Part shown: piece by piece, positions 25,695 to 38,722 of the stretch
Layout of the letters: each line of letters opens with the position of its first letter
Numbering within the stretch: the first letter of the stretch is position 1
NCBI GenBank assembly: GCA_900618425.1
Contig: UZAN01039641.1
Coordinates: 33,944-97,943 of the forward strand
DNA from: Echinostoma caproni
Taxonomy: Eukaryota > Platyhelminthes > Trematoda > Plagiorchiida > Echinostomatidae
Direction: 5' to 3'
DNA: 64,000 bases
Translations under genes and position numbers: made by a program
Notes under the pieces: generated by a model
Databases searched by the model: none
The model's input: only the letters and a program-made list of their open reading frames with translations
What the model was told of the DNA's origin: nothing

Positions 25695-25882
25695 AGGCGA
25701 GTGGTTTTGCTGAGGTAATGTTATCAGAAGAATATAAAATGAAGTCCCGGGTTCGATCCCCAGTCGGGTTGATGGATTCGCACTGCTGATGAGACCCAAC
25801 CAGGTCGAACCAGCTGTCCAGTGCTTCCGAGCTTTTCAGTTCACGCTTCATTTGCTATATACACGAGGAAATCCCATTTGAA
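25695..25882 (+). mobile_element. tRNA-derived SINE with hammerhead
   Basis: The perfect B box GGTTCGATCCC is at 25750-25760; the head upstream of it is diverged, and GGCGAGTGG near 25697 may be the A box. The hammerhead follows at 25780-25824, then the tail (GAGCTTTTCAGTTCACGC and on) to CATTTGAAA near 25882. The B-box-to-tail part is almost identical to the minus-strand copy at 17.5 kb, showing a recently active family. It lies in no gene. Confidence 0.85.
25780..25824 (+). ncRNA. Type I hammerhead ribozyme, A15.1 changed to C
   Basis: Stem I is GCACTG (25780-25785) with CAGTGC (25819-25824), 6 bp perfect. The core CTGATGA is at 25786-25792. Stem II is GACC/GGTC (25793-25796, 25803-25806), loop CAACCA. 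The second core strand reads GAAC (25807-25810), so the conserved A15.1-U16.1 pair is lost. The cleavage triplet GTC is at 25816-25818. The same A-to-C change is in the 17.5-kb copy, so it was probably in their shared source. Confidence 0.78.
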
Positions 25883-25884
25883 AC

Positions 25885-28800
25885 GTAAAATACCTTTGGA
25901 TCACATTTCTGCACTGGATCTTGAATTGGTCTTTACAGTATTTTGCTTGAAGAGGGAATGATTGGTCTAGTTGTCAGGCTAAGGTTTCACAGAAAACTAA
26001 TCAAACAGTGTATGGATGTCGATCCACCCAACCCCGGTCAATTTAGTCACGCTTGACAGCCCTAATTTATTGCATTGTGATTTTCCGCTCTGCCTACTTT
26101 CCAAAATATTGCCTGTTTTCCCTAACGTTTATTTTTCAATAAACCAGTTCAATCTGAGTGAAAGGCCTCATGATCAGGTAAAGTAGAGTCCAAGAAAACC
26201 AATCCTGCACTCATATGTGCATGAAAAGACTGTATACGACTTCTGATATTGTCAGAATTAATTCAACGAACGTCTTCGGCATTCTGTGGGCAGGTTATCC
26301 TAGCAGTCCTGATTACGAGTCCTGAGAAAAAAGGAAAGTGAAGTCAAACAACGACATACACACATAAAAGCTTCTCGATGTGGTTTATTTTTAAAACGTC
26401 GCGTTTATGAAAAAGTTCAAAGACCATGGGAAGTGATCTGCAAACCAATTCCAAAGCTGCTATTCTCACTGCATAGCAGGACTGATTGTTAGGCACCTAA
26501 ATCTGCGTACCCAGAAATGCGCAAATTGAAAACTAAATAAATGTTTCGGGTGTGATTCACTGACGCAAGTCATGAGATTTTAGCGTTGGCGGACATTTGT
26601 ATGTCTTTCGTGAGGGTAAGCAGGGAAACGAATTCTAAACCGCTTAACGCATGTGTGGCCTCAAAACTGAGCGGGTTTGAAACGACTTTCAGTTTGACAA
26701 TTTACCTCACAAAACTCCGTCGGGATGAGACAGACAAAAACAGACAAGTTGCTGTAAAGAATTGTCTTCCACTAAAATAGGTAAGTGATTACGTTCCTTT
26801 TGTGCTGCTCATCAGTCAGAATAAAATTTTCGTTTGGACATTTATTGGCATTTGACAGAAAACGCTGTATACTGATCACTGCCTTCTGCGCAATTCAGAT
26901 TGTTCATCAGTCTCCTAATTTTTTGTTATTTTCTCAGAACGATTCTGTATCCCTTTTTGTTACATTTCACACACTGCAATCGTTTGTCTGTACTCTTTAG
27001 GATAATGATTATTTCGAAGAACTCTTCTACCAATGCCGTTTACAATTTGTGTTAGGACAAACCAAATAATGGTGTCATTTTAATTCCACCGTACACGAGG
27101 TGATATTTTTTAGTTGTCACTGTACACATGAAAAACAAACGCATTTTCGTTCTGACATTATTTGTTGCACGTTTATTCACTAAATGTATGTAACTGTATT
27201 AGCCAGAGGATAAAGTTATCGAAAACGAGCTTGTTCGCTACTCGTGTTGTTCTGTCAACCATTTTGTGTTCCCCTGAACAATGAACCGTAAGAACACAGT
27301 TCACTACCATCATACGTGAACAGAAGTTGCCAGTACTTATACTGCTCTACTGTGTTTAATTTACCTGATAGAGTAAAGGAAAAATAGTAAATATTTGATA
27401 GCTACAAATAATCACTCCGAGTATCGTTTGTATAGCACCATTGACCTGGTGATTGATGATGCCTATTTCTCTTCGAAACTGTTCGCTATTCATTTTCCTT
27501 TATTTTCACTTGTATCGTGACCCGTGGATTCTCGTAGGTATTCGCTTATGCTCTCTATGTATGACGATCATGCTTCTGAGAGATGACGTTATTAGTCGGC
27601 GCATGAAAGTGCATTCCGCAACACTGAATGTAGCAGTCGGGTCTTGGTGGAAAATTCCTGATTTTTTAGGATTGAAAATTCCCGTAAAGTATTTTTCTTA
27701 AAAGCAGCTAAGTAGCTGTGACTCAGGTTTTCTAATTGTTTGTTTACTTGTACATACTCTTTATTGGTTGTATGGTTTTCATCTTCGGTGACTAGCATTT
27801 AAAATTTAGCTCTTTTGTATCAATCTAATTGCATCATCTTCCCGTTAGCATCCCTTTATTGACTTAACGTTAACGAAAAAAGCATTGTTGAGCGCATTAA
27901 TTCCAATAGATGAATAAATCACTGTAGTGAAAGCAAATGTGCCATTGTCACACAATTTTGTATCAAATGCAAGTCTACTGTTTCCGCCCATTATCAGAAA
28001 GCAGTGTCCATAGGAATTGTTCTGAATTTATCATCTCTCTCACCTTGAAGGTTCGGTGATTCACCAACTATTACAGTAAATGTTATGCAAAAGATTCACA
28101 ACTTCAGTTATTCTTAACATTAATTATGGGTTTCATTAAGAACCACTTAGTGAAACTTTACGTTCCTTTGGATAAATTAGATGTTCAAGGTTTGACCAAG
28201 TTTGACCAAGTGAGGTAATATACGTGCCCACACTAAGGTGCACTACATAGGTGGATTTTACTCACTGAGGTTGTTTTTCCGTTACCGATATGTTCCATGC
28301 AAATCAGATTCAAAAACGATGCACATTCGACAAGTGCGTATACCATTCTCAGTCAAATAAGATGGTGCTTTGACAGATATATTGTTCTCTAGTTATTGTA
28401 ATTTATTTCAGAAAATGACGTTATTTATTCAATACAGAAGGCTAATTCCTCAAGCTTTATTCTGACCAAACGATATGGCAGCGAGTTTTGCACTATTTTT
28501 TTACGATACAATATTCAAGGTATTTGTTTCATTTTTATTGTGATTGAAAATTATGTTTCAGAAATGTCGTTTTTATTTTTAATTACGTTTTCCTTTATCT
28601 AAAAAATGAACTAAATCGATGTTGGAAGAAAGGGTACGGTATTCATCACTGCACTTTCAAACGTTACCATTTGAATAACATTTATATATTTATCTTCATC
28701 TAATTTGGATTATTCATTCATTCTGGTGCGCATTACTAAGACCGTGAACCCAAGGAAATTGACTGTGAATTAAAAATAACTGAAGTGGTTTCCTAATAAA

Positions 28801-31080
28801 GATGCTTATGTGGAACCATTTGGTGAACGATGTCATTTTTTCAAATGAAAACCGCTCTTAATTAACGTTTTCAACGCTGTCAGCTCTACCAGACTTTCTC
28901 ACATTTTTGGCAATGCAATTTTAGTATTGAAATACACCCGGTTGGTTTGATGGAATGAGTGTAAGATACTCACATTTTTTCATGTTTAATGCCGCTAAGC
29001 GTTCATATTCATTACACTGAAACACTAACCTGTAAAGGAAATATATAAAGAGATAATCCCAAACTCCTTCCAATTACAACAGAACAATTCTCGCAGTGAT
29101 ATTCCGTGCTACATCTTTTGTGGTACCTTGAAGTTTGTTAATGCTACTTGCCTGTTATGTGAACAACCGTTTACAAAGGACTGGCGTTCCACAAAAGCCA
29201 GTAAAATATCAAATATCATTGCTTTAAATAATGGCCTATTTACAGGTACTTCATTCGTCATTTGAAATTTACGCCACCGAGAAAACAATGTTCTTCAAGC
29301 AATGGGGAGAGATTGAAATATGATGTGAAATAAATTTCTTTACCGTATATGATCTCATGTTCAGACCAATAGATTGGGTTGCAGCGTTTCGAAACCATTA
29401 GATCATGTATAAGCTGCCAAATGGACGATCCTTAGGCAGATTACATAACAATGACCAAAGATTAGTACATCACTTTGTTGTAAACGGGCCATTTTGATGG
29501 GAGGTGAACGCGGACATCATCCGTGACATAAAAATAAAACGCATGACAACAGCCAGGAAATGAAATTGCAATGATCTGGCTTTTTGACTGATTTATATTT
29601 ATGCCTCGAATAAAAATGTATAAATCTGAGAGCACTGATTCTAACCACATGATCGGTTTACGAACAAACAACATATCATTATTCATTGATACTTGAGAAT
29701 TGATTCAAAAAATATTATTATTTCGTTAAACGTGAACTCCTGTTTTGTTGCTTTACTGTAATTTGAACGAGAACCTTCAGGGATATTTGAGTGTCTGCTT
29801 AAGAACCATGATCCTTTTGAATTTAACAGTTATGGATACCAGAAATGAAACAACAACATAACGAGCGCACATTTAAATGCCTCATTGTCATATGGATTAA
29901 TTTCACAACCCGAACGAGATATTCGGTGAACAAATGTACTACCGGAGTTTCAGCGAAAAGCCTGCAAAAAACTGTTCAAACGTATGGTTTTAATACGGAT
30001 AACAATGGAATGTAATGTTGCAGCTCCTTTATTTGTATAAACCGGATCATTTATAAGCTGAAGAACATTTATAGCTATACAACGTGGAGATATCCGCATG
30101 AACGCATAAACTGAGTAGGGTACTGCCTGCATTGTGAGTGCCTCGACCAAAATGAAGATCAAACCGTGGATCTCACATGAAAAACGCAAAATATTCACCA
30201 CCCGACCACAGCAAAAGTGCTCCACATGATATAATTCGCTTCTGCACACAGTGCATCTTTCTTAACTTACTTTGAACAGCTAACTTTATCAATGGTCTCC
30301 AGATAAAGTATTTTTGTTAACCTTAGTTTTATATTCTTCATTATTTTGACACGTTCATGCTGCTTATTAGTAAAGCAGATGTGCGAAGCTTCCTAGATCT
30401 TTACCGCGTTCGTGCTCAGCATCGTTCACCACGTCTGTTTCTCTCTGACTGAACAGTACCACGAAGATCGGAAGTGCCACCGAACAGCCCCACTATTACG
30501 TACCTAGTTCACCAAAAATCTTAAATTGGATTGTGCGAACATGTTTTCATCAATTAAACACTAAAATGATATTTCAGTTCCTTTTCGCAAACGGTCTGCA
30601 ATTAAGCCTTGCATCGATCGAATCATTTTAGGATGCACTTATTTCCTCGTAGCGCACAGTTCAATAAAATCTGCGATGTCCGTTTTGGAAGAAGTACTTT
30701 TCATAAGTTTAACACCCAACAACGTCCTGTATTTTTTATACTTTATTTGAACTTTGATGAAACTAACGGCGTGGTTAAATTTTCTTCACTTTGAGTGTTT
30801 ATAACTACAGTAATTGGATTAACCGACCATTCCAAATAGTCGTATTGGGTATAATCCGTAGTGGTCATCCATCATCAGAAAATTCAAATATGTTTTTTGA
30901 TTGTCTCCTTTCGTTTTCGGTAAGGATTTGAAATTCTGACTAGAATTTACATTGATTTTTCAATTCAACTTCATTCACTTTTCTGAATAATTAAGCAATT
31001 TGTTTCAGCTTAGTTCCAAGTGAGATGTTGATATTCAAAATACCTGAAGATTCTTGTTTCTAGTACCTGCAGAAACACAA
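25885..31080. other. No gene recognised
   Basis: AT-rich, with short unrelated frames only. A 12-bp direct duplication (TTTGACCAAG twice in a row) is visible near 28193. Confidence 0.55.
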
Positions 31081-31140
31081 GAAGACAGAAGTACTGATGA
31101 GTTTCAAACAAGATAGAAATAACTGTCAAGTGCTTTTATC
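31081..31140 (+). repeat. Possible degenerate hammerhead SINE fragment
   Basis: CTGATGA (31094-31100) is followed at about the right spacing by AAACA, then GAAAT, AACTGTC and AAGTGCTTTT, which aligns with the body of the 25.8- and 52.8-kb SINEs. Stem I and stem II no longer pair well, and no tRNA-like head was found upstream. It may be chance. Confidence 0.35.
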
Positions 31141-32299
31141 GTCAATTGCTGAAAAATTTCATTTCACCTCAACATCCCTGCTTAGAATCTGCCACTTATA
31201 TTTCCAATTCCCAGTGGTGTGCAAAATCTATAGAATGACATATACAAAGCGCTTATGAAGTACACACCGGTGGATTTTAGACCGCCTAAAACTATTTATT
31301 CATAGATTCCCGCGACCAAGACTGCGACATCGGAGCGGTACACAAGCACCTTGGGTAATGAAAAATGTCGGGTGGAAAACAGCTGAATTGGTCTTCTGCA
31401 TATCCACACAAGTATTTAGTTGTATACATTACATCGTTTGGTGCCCAAATCAAAGTTCCAAACACTTGAATTGAGCGATAGAAAATCAACAGTCATTAAT
31501 CGACGTAAAATGGCAGATAACTAAAGATCACTCAGTGATGTAACATCAAAATGCAAACGAGAACTGAAGAGATTTTTTCCCGTTGTAAATTTACTCTTTT
31601 TGTGCGCAAAAAAGAAAGCTTTCGTTTGTGCACGGCGCAGGAGAATTTAGCGGAAAGGCCTAGAATTTCTTGCAAATATTGCGCGGTTAAACTCTCACAA
31701 ATGTTCTCAGATGGAAATCTTGTGGTTTTGCGCGAAGTGCGCTTCAAAATAGCAAGTAAAACACAGTAGGATTTTCTCTAACTACAATTGAAGCGGCAAA
31801 TGTGATTCGGGGGTAGAAGGAGGAACGGATTAGAAAAAAATGTTTCCGGTCCAAGTTAAGAAGACAACTCCACTGAATAGTTATTCAAGACAAATTTGAT
31901 AATGCTGCCAGGCAACCTGGATAAACGGATAAACACGAGGTTACACTTTTCTAAAAGGAAGGATTATGCTGAACATTGATGATTGCAAAATGATACATTA
32001 TTTTTTCCCTCATCTTGACAGAATCTTGGCTATTAAAATTCATATTATTCTTTCGGGCACGCCAGACGGATAAATCAAAATCATTAAGTTGACCTAGAAC
32101 AGCATATCTGTATTCCTTCCATATGGAAAACGAATCTCCTGCAGAAAGATGACACAGGGATGATATCTCTGATTGTTGATCCATATAGTGATCCGCGATC
32201 TCGTGCATAGTAAGCCAGTGGGTCAGTACATGTGTGAGGAATCAGTATGACTACTTTTTCATAGACGTTCAAAGTTGTCGGAAAAGGAACCCGGAAACA

Positions 32300-32365
32300 A
32301 TGAACACAGGGACTGAACCCAAGATCGCATATAAGGAAAACATGCGGGTTTGTGAGATCAAAAGG
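32300..32365 (-). mobile_element. SINE head remnant (tRNA-like part only)
   Basis: On the minus strand CCCGCATG, TATATGCGATCTTGGG and the B-box-like GGTTCAGTCCC (32309-32319) align in order with the head of the 17.6-kb SINE (CACGCTTG, CATATGAAATCTCGGG, GGTTCGATCCC). The ribozyme part is not recognisable downstream. Confidence 0.5.
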
Positions 32366-32369
32366 GCTT

Positions 32370-35300
32370 GCAAAGCCAGCTGAACCAACACAAAAATTGT
32401 GTTCCCTTAACAGTTTTCCATTACACTTTTCAATATGCAGTCCCGTTTATCAGTCATAAATAATATACATACTGTTCCTCGAACTACTATTTAGTGGGCA
32501 CCCGATGTATTGGAACGGAAATCCATTCAGTCTTTATCTTGATTTGATTTTGGCTTCTTTCAATCTTGTGAAATGTTTCATATCAAAGTAGTCAGTTTGT
32601 GCAAGGTGAATGACAAATGTGATTTTCTAACGATGACAGTATATCTATGCATATATTTGTCTGGAAAACGTGAAGTTTTCGGATAGTCTAATCACCCTGA
32701 ATTTTATTTGCCTTTGCAACAGCCATTCCGTTAAAAAACAGAGAATGAGTACTACTTATCAGAAAGCTAACTACGTATTACTATCTTAGTATCTAAAGCA
32801 ATGGACAAAAGCCCAAGCACCTACACACCTTTTACAAGTATAACTTTATTTCATGTTTCTTTTTCTGGATAATTGATTAGGATGTGATTCGAGCGGCTGT
32901 AATCATAACAAGAACCAACTGACCAACACGGACGGAATATATGTTCAAACCCAAACATGTCATTTTGCTTGTACATATCCAATAACATTTCGAGGCGAAG
33001 GAAGCATATGAGAAAATGCTGGCCTATCTACCATTGTATCATCAATACTTTAAAAGTTTGAAGGAATTTTAATTTGTTCTGTTAAAAAGACGATTAAACG
33101 ATACAATTCGAAGGATGAAGAAATGATCCAATACAAGGCAGTATTTGAACAGAAAAATACTGACTACTAAGGTGTTATGCTTCTATTACGGCATACCTGC
33201 GATAAAAGGAGGGTAAATCGCATAACTGTTCGCTGAATTAAGTCGTTCACTCGTGGTCTGGTGAGAACTGGTGATAAGTATTGGGAGGCTTTCGTCGGTC
33301 ATACATTCAATGAACAACTACAAAAGTTTCGTATTTGGCCTAAGAACTGCAGTTTTAGATATTTTTCCATACATTTTGTCCAAAGCTGAATAATTTATAA
33401 GGCCGCTGATATAGTGTTCAATAAACAAAAACCTTTAACCCTTAGGAGTAGTTCACAAGTTCTGTGTTACGCAATTCAGCCGATCATCATATATACGTTG
33501 CAGGATAAACTCTTAGATCCATTGTAAATTGGAACATCCTAAGCCAGAAGTTTTTGATTTTATTAAACCATTATGGGTCAAGGAAACATTGTTAACAGCA
33601 TGAATGAGATCACTTTATATTGATACATCTGTATTCTCATACGCTCGCTGTAGGCGAGTTCAAGTATAACGACGAACCCCACAGCAAACAGTTACACTGA
33701 TTCCGTACATACCCAAACCAGTGAATCTTTTCATCCCAGAGCATTCAGTGATAAATAAATTTGTGTGGATCGGCCTTCTGAAATCTTTCTTTGGCTGATA
33801 AATACTTCATACGTTTCTGCCCACAGTTTGCCATCACTAAACATCTCCTACACTAGGCGGTGAAGGAGGCCCAACCAGTACAGTGGTTCGCATGCAGAAC
33901 CGTAGAGATTCAGCTGAAACGTGGATGCGTTCTCTCCTGGTGAAAGATATACACTATAAAATGGCTTATAACCGTTTCCAGAGGGTTTCGTTGATAGTAC
34001 CGGGGGTTCAAATCTGTCACGTATTCACCGTTTGATTGTATATACAACTAATTTACAATTTGTCCTTAAAATGCAACGAATGATGCCAGTTACCTTACTA
34101 CTCACACAGATCTGTTTGTGATTTATGTCTGAAGTAATGGAATCACCTACAACTTGTGACTACGAACAAAGTAATGAATTGTAGTCACTGGTTTGTGTCA
34201 ACAGGTTATCTTTCACTCTCGCAGTTTACAATATCTCATGCTTGTTTAGGTCACAGTTGGCTAATCGCGTAATCGCACCCCAAACCGGAGTTCATACATG
34301 GTCGTGGATACCACAGCGTCTTGGGTCACCTCGTGGGAAGATAAACAAAGCATTCTTTCTGATGTGAAAGTTGACGTATTAGAATATTTTTCACGGTAGA
34401 AGTGAACTAAAACTGGAATCCAAACTACGAGCGTGAGAGAATTGGCATGTGTGTTTCCTTGAGCCCAGCACAGGGAATACGTTGTGTATGATGGCAATCA
34501 GAATGCTGATCGGATAAGATCTGTTCGATCAGCACAAAAATGCGGAAACCCTTGAATATGAGCAAAGCAGTGTGTGAACTGAACGTGGAAATGCACAACT
34601 ACCATATGAAAATGAACATCCCCCCTAATATATCAATTCAACGTTTTGGCACTCATATTGCACACAAGGAACTCTTTCTTTTCGGACATGCGTATTTTTG
34701 CAGTCAAACAAGAGGAAAGATGATGTAGAACGGTAATGTTATTGCCGATTTTTACTCGTATAAGTCTCTTCAAGGTGAAATTTACTCAGTTGAATACATC
34801 CAGGGAAGAAGAACCCTACAAATTAAATGAAAGATCTTCTCACTGTCACCACTTGGGACATTCAGCCAATAACTAACAACTGATTCCTAAAATGTACACC
34901 TAAGTAGGATTGATCCATTGCTAGAACCAACGGTCCTTCACATCTCGTCACATGATCATAAAAGCTACAATTTGCTACAATTTGAAACTTCATCTTTTCG
35001 ATAAGCGGCTCCTTATGTGTTGTGCTAAGTTTTAGGTCAAACCCGTGGTTAAACGTTTAGATAAATTGCAGATTCAAAGACAACAACGGTCTTCAACCGA
35101 GCCCAATAAATTAGATTTGAACCACCAGGCTTACCAAATCACTAACATGGTGCATTAAAGAAGACTAAAAAGCAGTGGATAACGATCTTAGCACATTACC
35201 GTAATGCATAGTGTGAGAACTGAGAATCTTCACTCAATTGCACATCCACTCCCACTGGGGTGCTGCAAGCACAATTCCCGTCAATAATTGAATTGCACGA

Positions 35301-36950
35301 TGTGTACTTGTTTTTTAATAGACAGATTGGATGAGCTGTCTCAGTCATACTACAAGATATATTCCAGGTGGCACCTATACCAATTTCCCAACTTTGGGAT
35401 AGATGAGTGCATTTATTTCTGTCCATCAGACGCAGTTTCTTTAACCTCTGTAGAATGCTGGCTTACCACTGCCCAGCGTTCACGTTTTCTTTATCATTTG
35501 ACTAATAACGATTTATTTATCTTACTAAGCCAGTGAAATATAGTACCTTTCTCTACCATCTGTACAAACTCCAGAGGATCTATTTATAACTCATTTCCTG
35601 TTTACATTTTATATTTGTATTTCCTCATCGGTTGAATGAGACCTAGTTCTAACATATATTGACGGTGTTTCCAAAACGCAAAATTAGTGCCGAATTTTCA
35701 CTCCTTCAACCAAAAATTATCATCATTCTGTGCTCTGTAAAGATCTTCCGCCTTATATCGACTAGTTTGAGGAATTACTTTTCACTCTATTGAAGACGTA
35801 CGTATTTCTTTGACTGGACGGAATTCCTCAGAAGTTCTCATCGGTGATACACACGTTCTTCTGCAGGATTTTCAGTTAACCACGTGAATACGACCTCTGA
35901 TCACAAAAATTTATCGATACAAAAAGAAAACAAAGAAAAAAGAGATACACAAGAAAACGATACCTGACATTTGTATTTTTGTATTGAAATTCAATTTTTT
36001 GCCTCATTCTCCACCGTGTACTTGACAGTATAACTTTTCTTTCGGTTATCTTTGTCCAACGCAAATAACACGGTCGTTTACGCAAATGCCATGCCAAAAG
36101 TTTCTCACCTTACTTGGCTTTCTTTTATAACACGAAGTTTGCTCTGCATAGAGCTTACCAGATACTATACGAGGTATCTTCAAACAGCGGAATAACTTTT
36201 AATTGAATGGACGTTGTGTCCTTAACTCTTCCCTCAGTTTTCCTGCCCTCACCAGACAACCAGTATTTGTCTTCGGCTCTAAGTATTTGAGCTTAATTAA
36301 ACAAAGGCCATAGTCTGTAAAATTGATTGAACGTTGGTTTAAAGTTGAATGTTGCTGTGACATTCAAAGAGCCACAGTTGAGCATTTTGCTGCCCTCTCA
36401 AACTTTGCATTGGTGTGCACTAAGGTTAGAAGTGAAAGATTTCCATACAGTTTCGCTTCCTATCAAATTCCGGTGGTTTTTCCTTGACATCTGTGATTAT
36501 GACAATTCCACATTTAGGAGAAAAATGGTGAAATCAAAAGGGAAACTTCCAGGTCTAAACAGTATCTATGGGGCAACGTGATAGGAACATTGTCTTCGCT
36601 ACCATTGCCAAATCATCGGTATCCTCTGTGTCCATAGAGCCAACCCATCCTATTGCTCAAAACAGTAATGTGAAATTTAGAGATATGTATATACCATGCA
36701 TTTTGGCCTAAAGCCGATTAAATAAATAGCAGTCAATGCAGCTGAGTGTGTAAACGCTGCTTTTGAAAAACCAACTGTCTGACAAAGGGTTCATCCCCCA
36801 TCCATTCTCACTGCTCCCCGCGCCAAAATTGAATATGAGCCCCATTTCAATGAAGTCTGACATCACCCTTCCAAATTTTGCTTGTATTTTTCATTATCCC
36901 CAAGATTGACGGCAAAAAGTCTCTCGCGAATACAAAACTGAAAGTTCATT
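32370..36950. other. No gene recognised
   Basis: Short unrelated frames only. An isolated B-box-like word (GGTTCAAATCT) occurs near 34006 without a supporting fold. Confidence 0.55.
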
Positions 36951-36951
36951 T

Positions 36952-37492
36952 TCGCTGTGGGAAAGACGAAAGCAAGTTGAATGGTTTTTCCNNNNNNNNN
37001 NNNNNNNNNNNNNNNNNNNNNNNNNNNNNNNNNNNNNNNNNNNNNNNNNNNNNNNNNNNNNNNNNNNNNNNNNNNNNNNNNNNNNNNNNNNNNNNNNNNN
37101 NNNNNNNNNNNNNNNNNNNNNNNNNNNNNNNNNNNNNNNNNNNNNNNNNNNNNNNNNNNNNNNNNNNNNNNNNNNNNNNNNNNNNNNNNNNNNNNNNNNN
37201 NNNNNNNNNNNNNNNNNNNNNNNNNNNNNNNNNNNNNNNNNNNNNNNNNNNNNNNNNNNNNNNNNNNNNNNNNNNNNNNNNNNNNNNNNNNNNNNNNNNN
37301 NNNNNNNNNNNNNNNNNNNNNNNNNNNNNNNNNNNNNNNNNNNNNNNNNNNNNNNNNNNNNNNNNNNNNNNNNNNNNNNNNNNNNNNNNNNNNNNNNNNN
37401 NNNNNNNNNNNNNNNNNNNNNNNNNNNNNNNNNNNNNNNNNNNNNNNNNNNNTCGCTGTGGGAAAGACGAAAGCAAGTTGAATGGTTTTTCC
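36952..37492. other. N run (36992-37452) flanked by an identical 40-bp repeat
   Basis: The 40 bases at 36952-36991 (beginning TCGCTGTGGGAAAG, ending GGTTTTTCC) are identical to 37453-37492. A 40-bp perfect match exactly at both edges of a gap means the flanking contigs almost certainly overlap, so the 461 Ns and one copy of the 40-mer are not real. Open frames crossing the Ns should be ignored. Confidence 0.92.
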
Positions 37493-38649
37493 ATTCAAAT
37501 TCAAGTCCTACCTAGCCAAGCAAACCTCATTCCCTTTAACATGAAACACGTGCACATAACCTGTATTACACTTATTTTGGGAACAAATCATAAGAACTTA
37601 TAATTTGTTCGTGATATATACGCATGTTAATTTATAAAACGGATGTAGTATTTTTGTAACAAATGCTGTGTAAGAAAGCACATAGCAATCAACGCTGAAC
37701 CATTTTTAATTCGCACTGCCTCTGAACTAAAACGTAAAGATCTGTTAGATGTAGATTACCATCCCTTACAGAAATCCTACGAAACTATACTTACGTAATT
37801 CCCATTATATACAAACACCTGAGAAATGTTTATTTCTTTAAATAGCCGCAGACATTCCTATGATCATTCAACCAATTAAGTCACCTCTTGATAACCCACT
37901 AATGACGCCCTGTTTGTTCAACCGTTTGCAAGAGAAGTGAAAATAACTGCAGTAGGGCGATAGAAATTGTGGAAAAACACATGCGCTTGGATAGACATGC
38001 AAATATGCACCCGGGATGAGCTTTTGCATTAGTGGAACTCCAGTGTGCGTTTTTGTGTGAGCGTAAAGTAAGAATTGGGCGTCAGTGTAACGTCTGACGG
38101 AAACTAATCAGATGCCACAGAATTGACGAACGTGTGATCGAAGTGATTTATTGTGAAACCGTTATATTCACGTCAGACAACACTCTTATGTGATGCTACA
38201 TCACTTGAATTGGGAGCTTGGGTCGACTCTAACCCTTGTACTCTGACTAGGGTCATAAACATATACACACTAAAGACACTATTGCAATTAACCCATTTAA
38301 GCAGTGCTTTTCATCACCTCTGTTCTTTTAAACTAAATAAAGTAAATTCTTGGAGACCAATGAACTGGGAAACGTTTCTATATTGAACAGCCTAATCACA
38401 ACCTGACTACAAGACTAGCATAATCAGACCATCACTAAATCAGTCGTACACATTTTCCATTTCCCAATGGTCTGTTAGGGTCAAACAGGTTAATTGCTAT
38501 CTTGTATTGAAACGAATGTGCGTAACAGTTGGGTTTTCTTATGTCACTGCATTTTCTTTTCAAATGCTCCCTCATGCATTGCTCACAGTATTATTTCTTT
38601 ACTATAGAACCATTCAATACTTTGGAAACTATAGATTTGTCGGTTGAGT

Positions 38650-38722
38650 TAATAAATTGCGAATTCCGTTGCAAACTGATTCATATGGGTTCGCTCCCCG
38701 ACAGGGAGTGACATTTTGCTAA
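38650..38722 (+). repeat. Possible SINE head remnant
   Basis: GAATTCC, then GGGTTCGCTCCC and CGACAGGGA, match the order seen in the head of the 52.8-kb SINE (GAATTCCC, TGTTCGAGTCC, TGACAGGGA). No ribozyme follows. Confidence 0.33.

Noticed and set aside
25411..25851. 146-codon minus-strand frame
   Set aside because: It reads the antisense of the SINE and its flank; no protein resemblance.
34000..34035. GGTTCAAATCT as a SINE head
   Set aside because: Single B-box-like word; similarity to the 4.9-kb unit is too weak to claim.
36863..37603. Long open frames on both strands across 37 kb
   Set aside because: They consist mostly of Ns; the gap itself is probably an assembly artefact.
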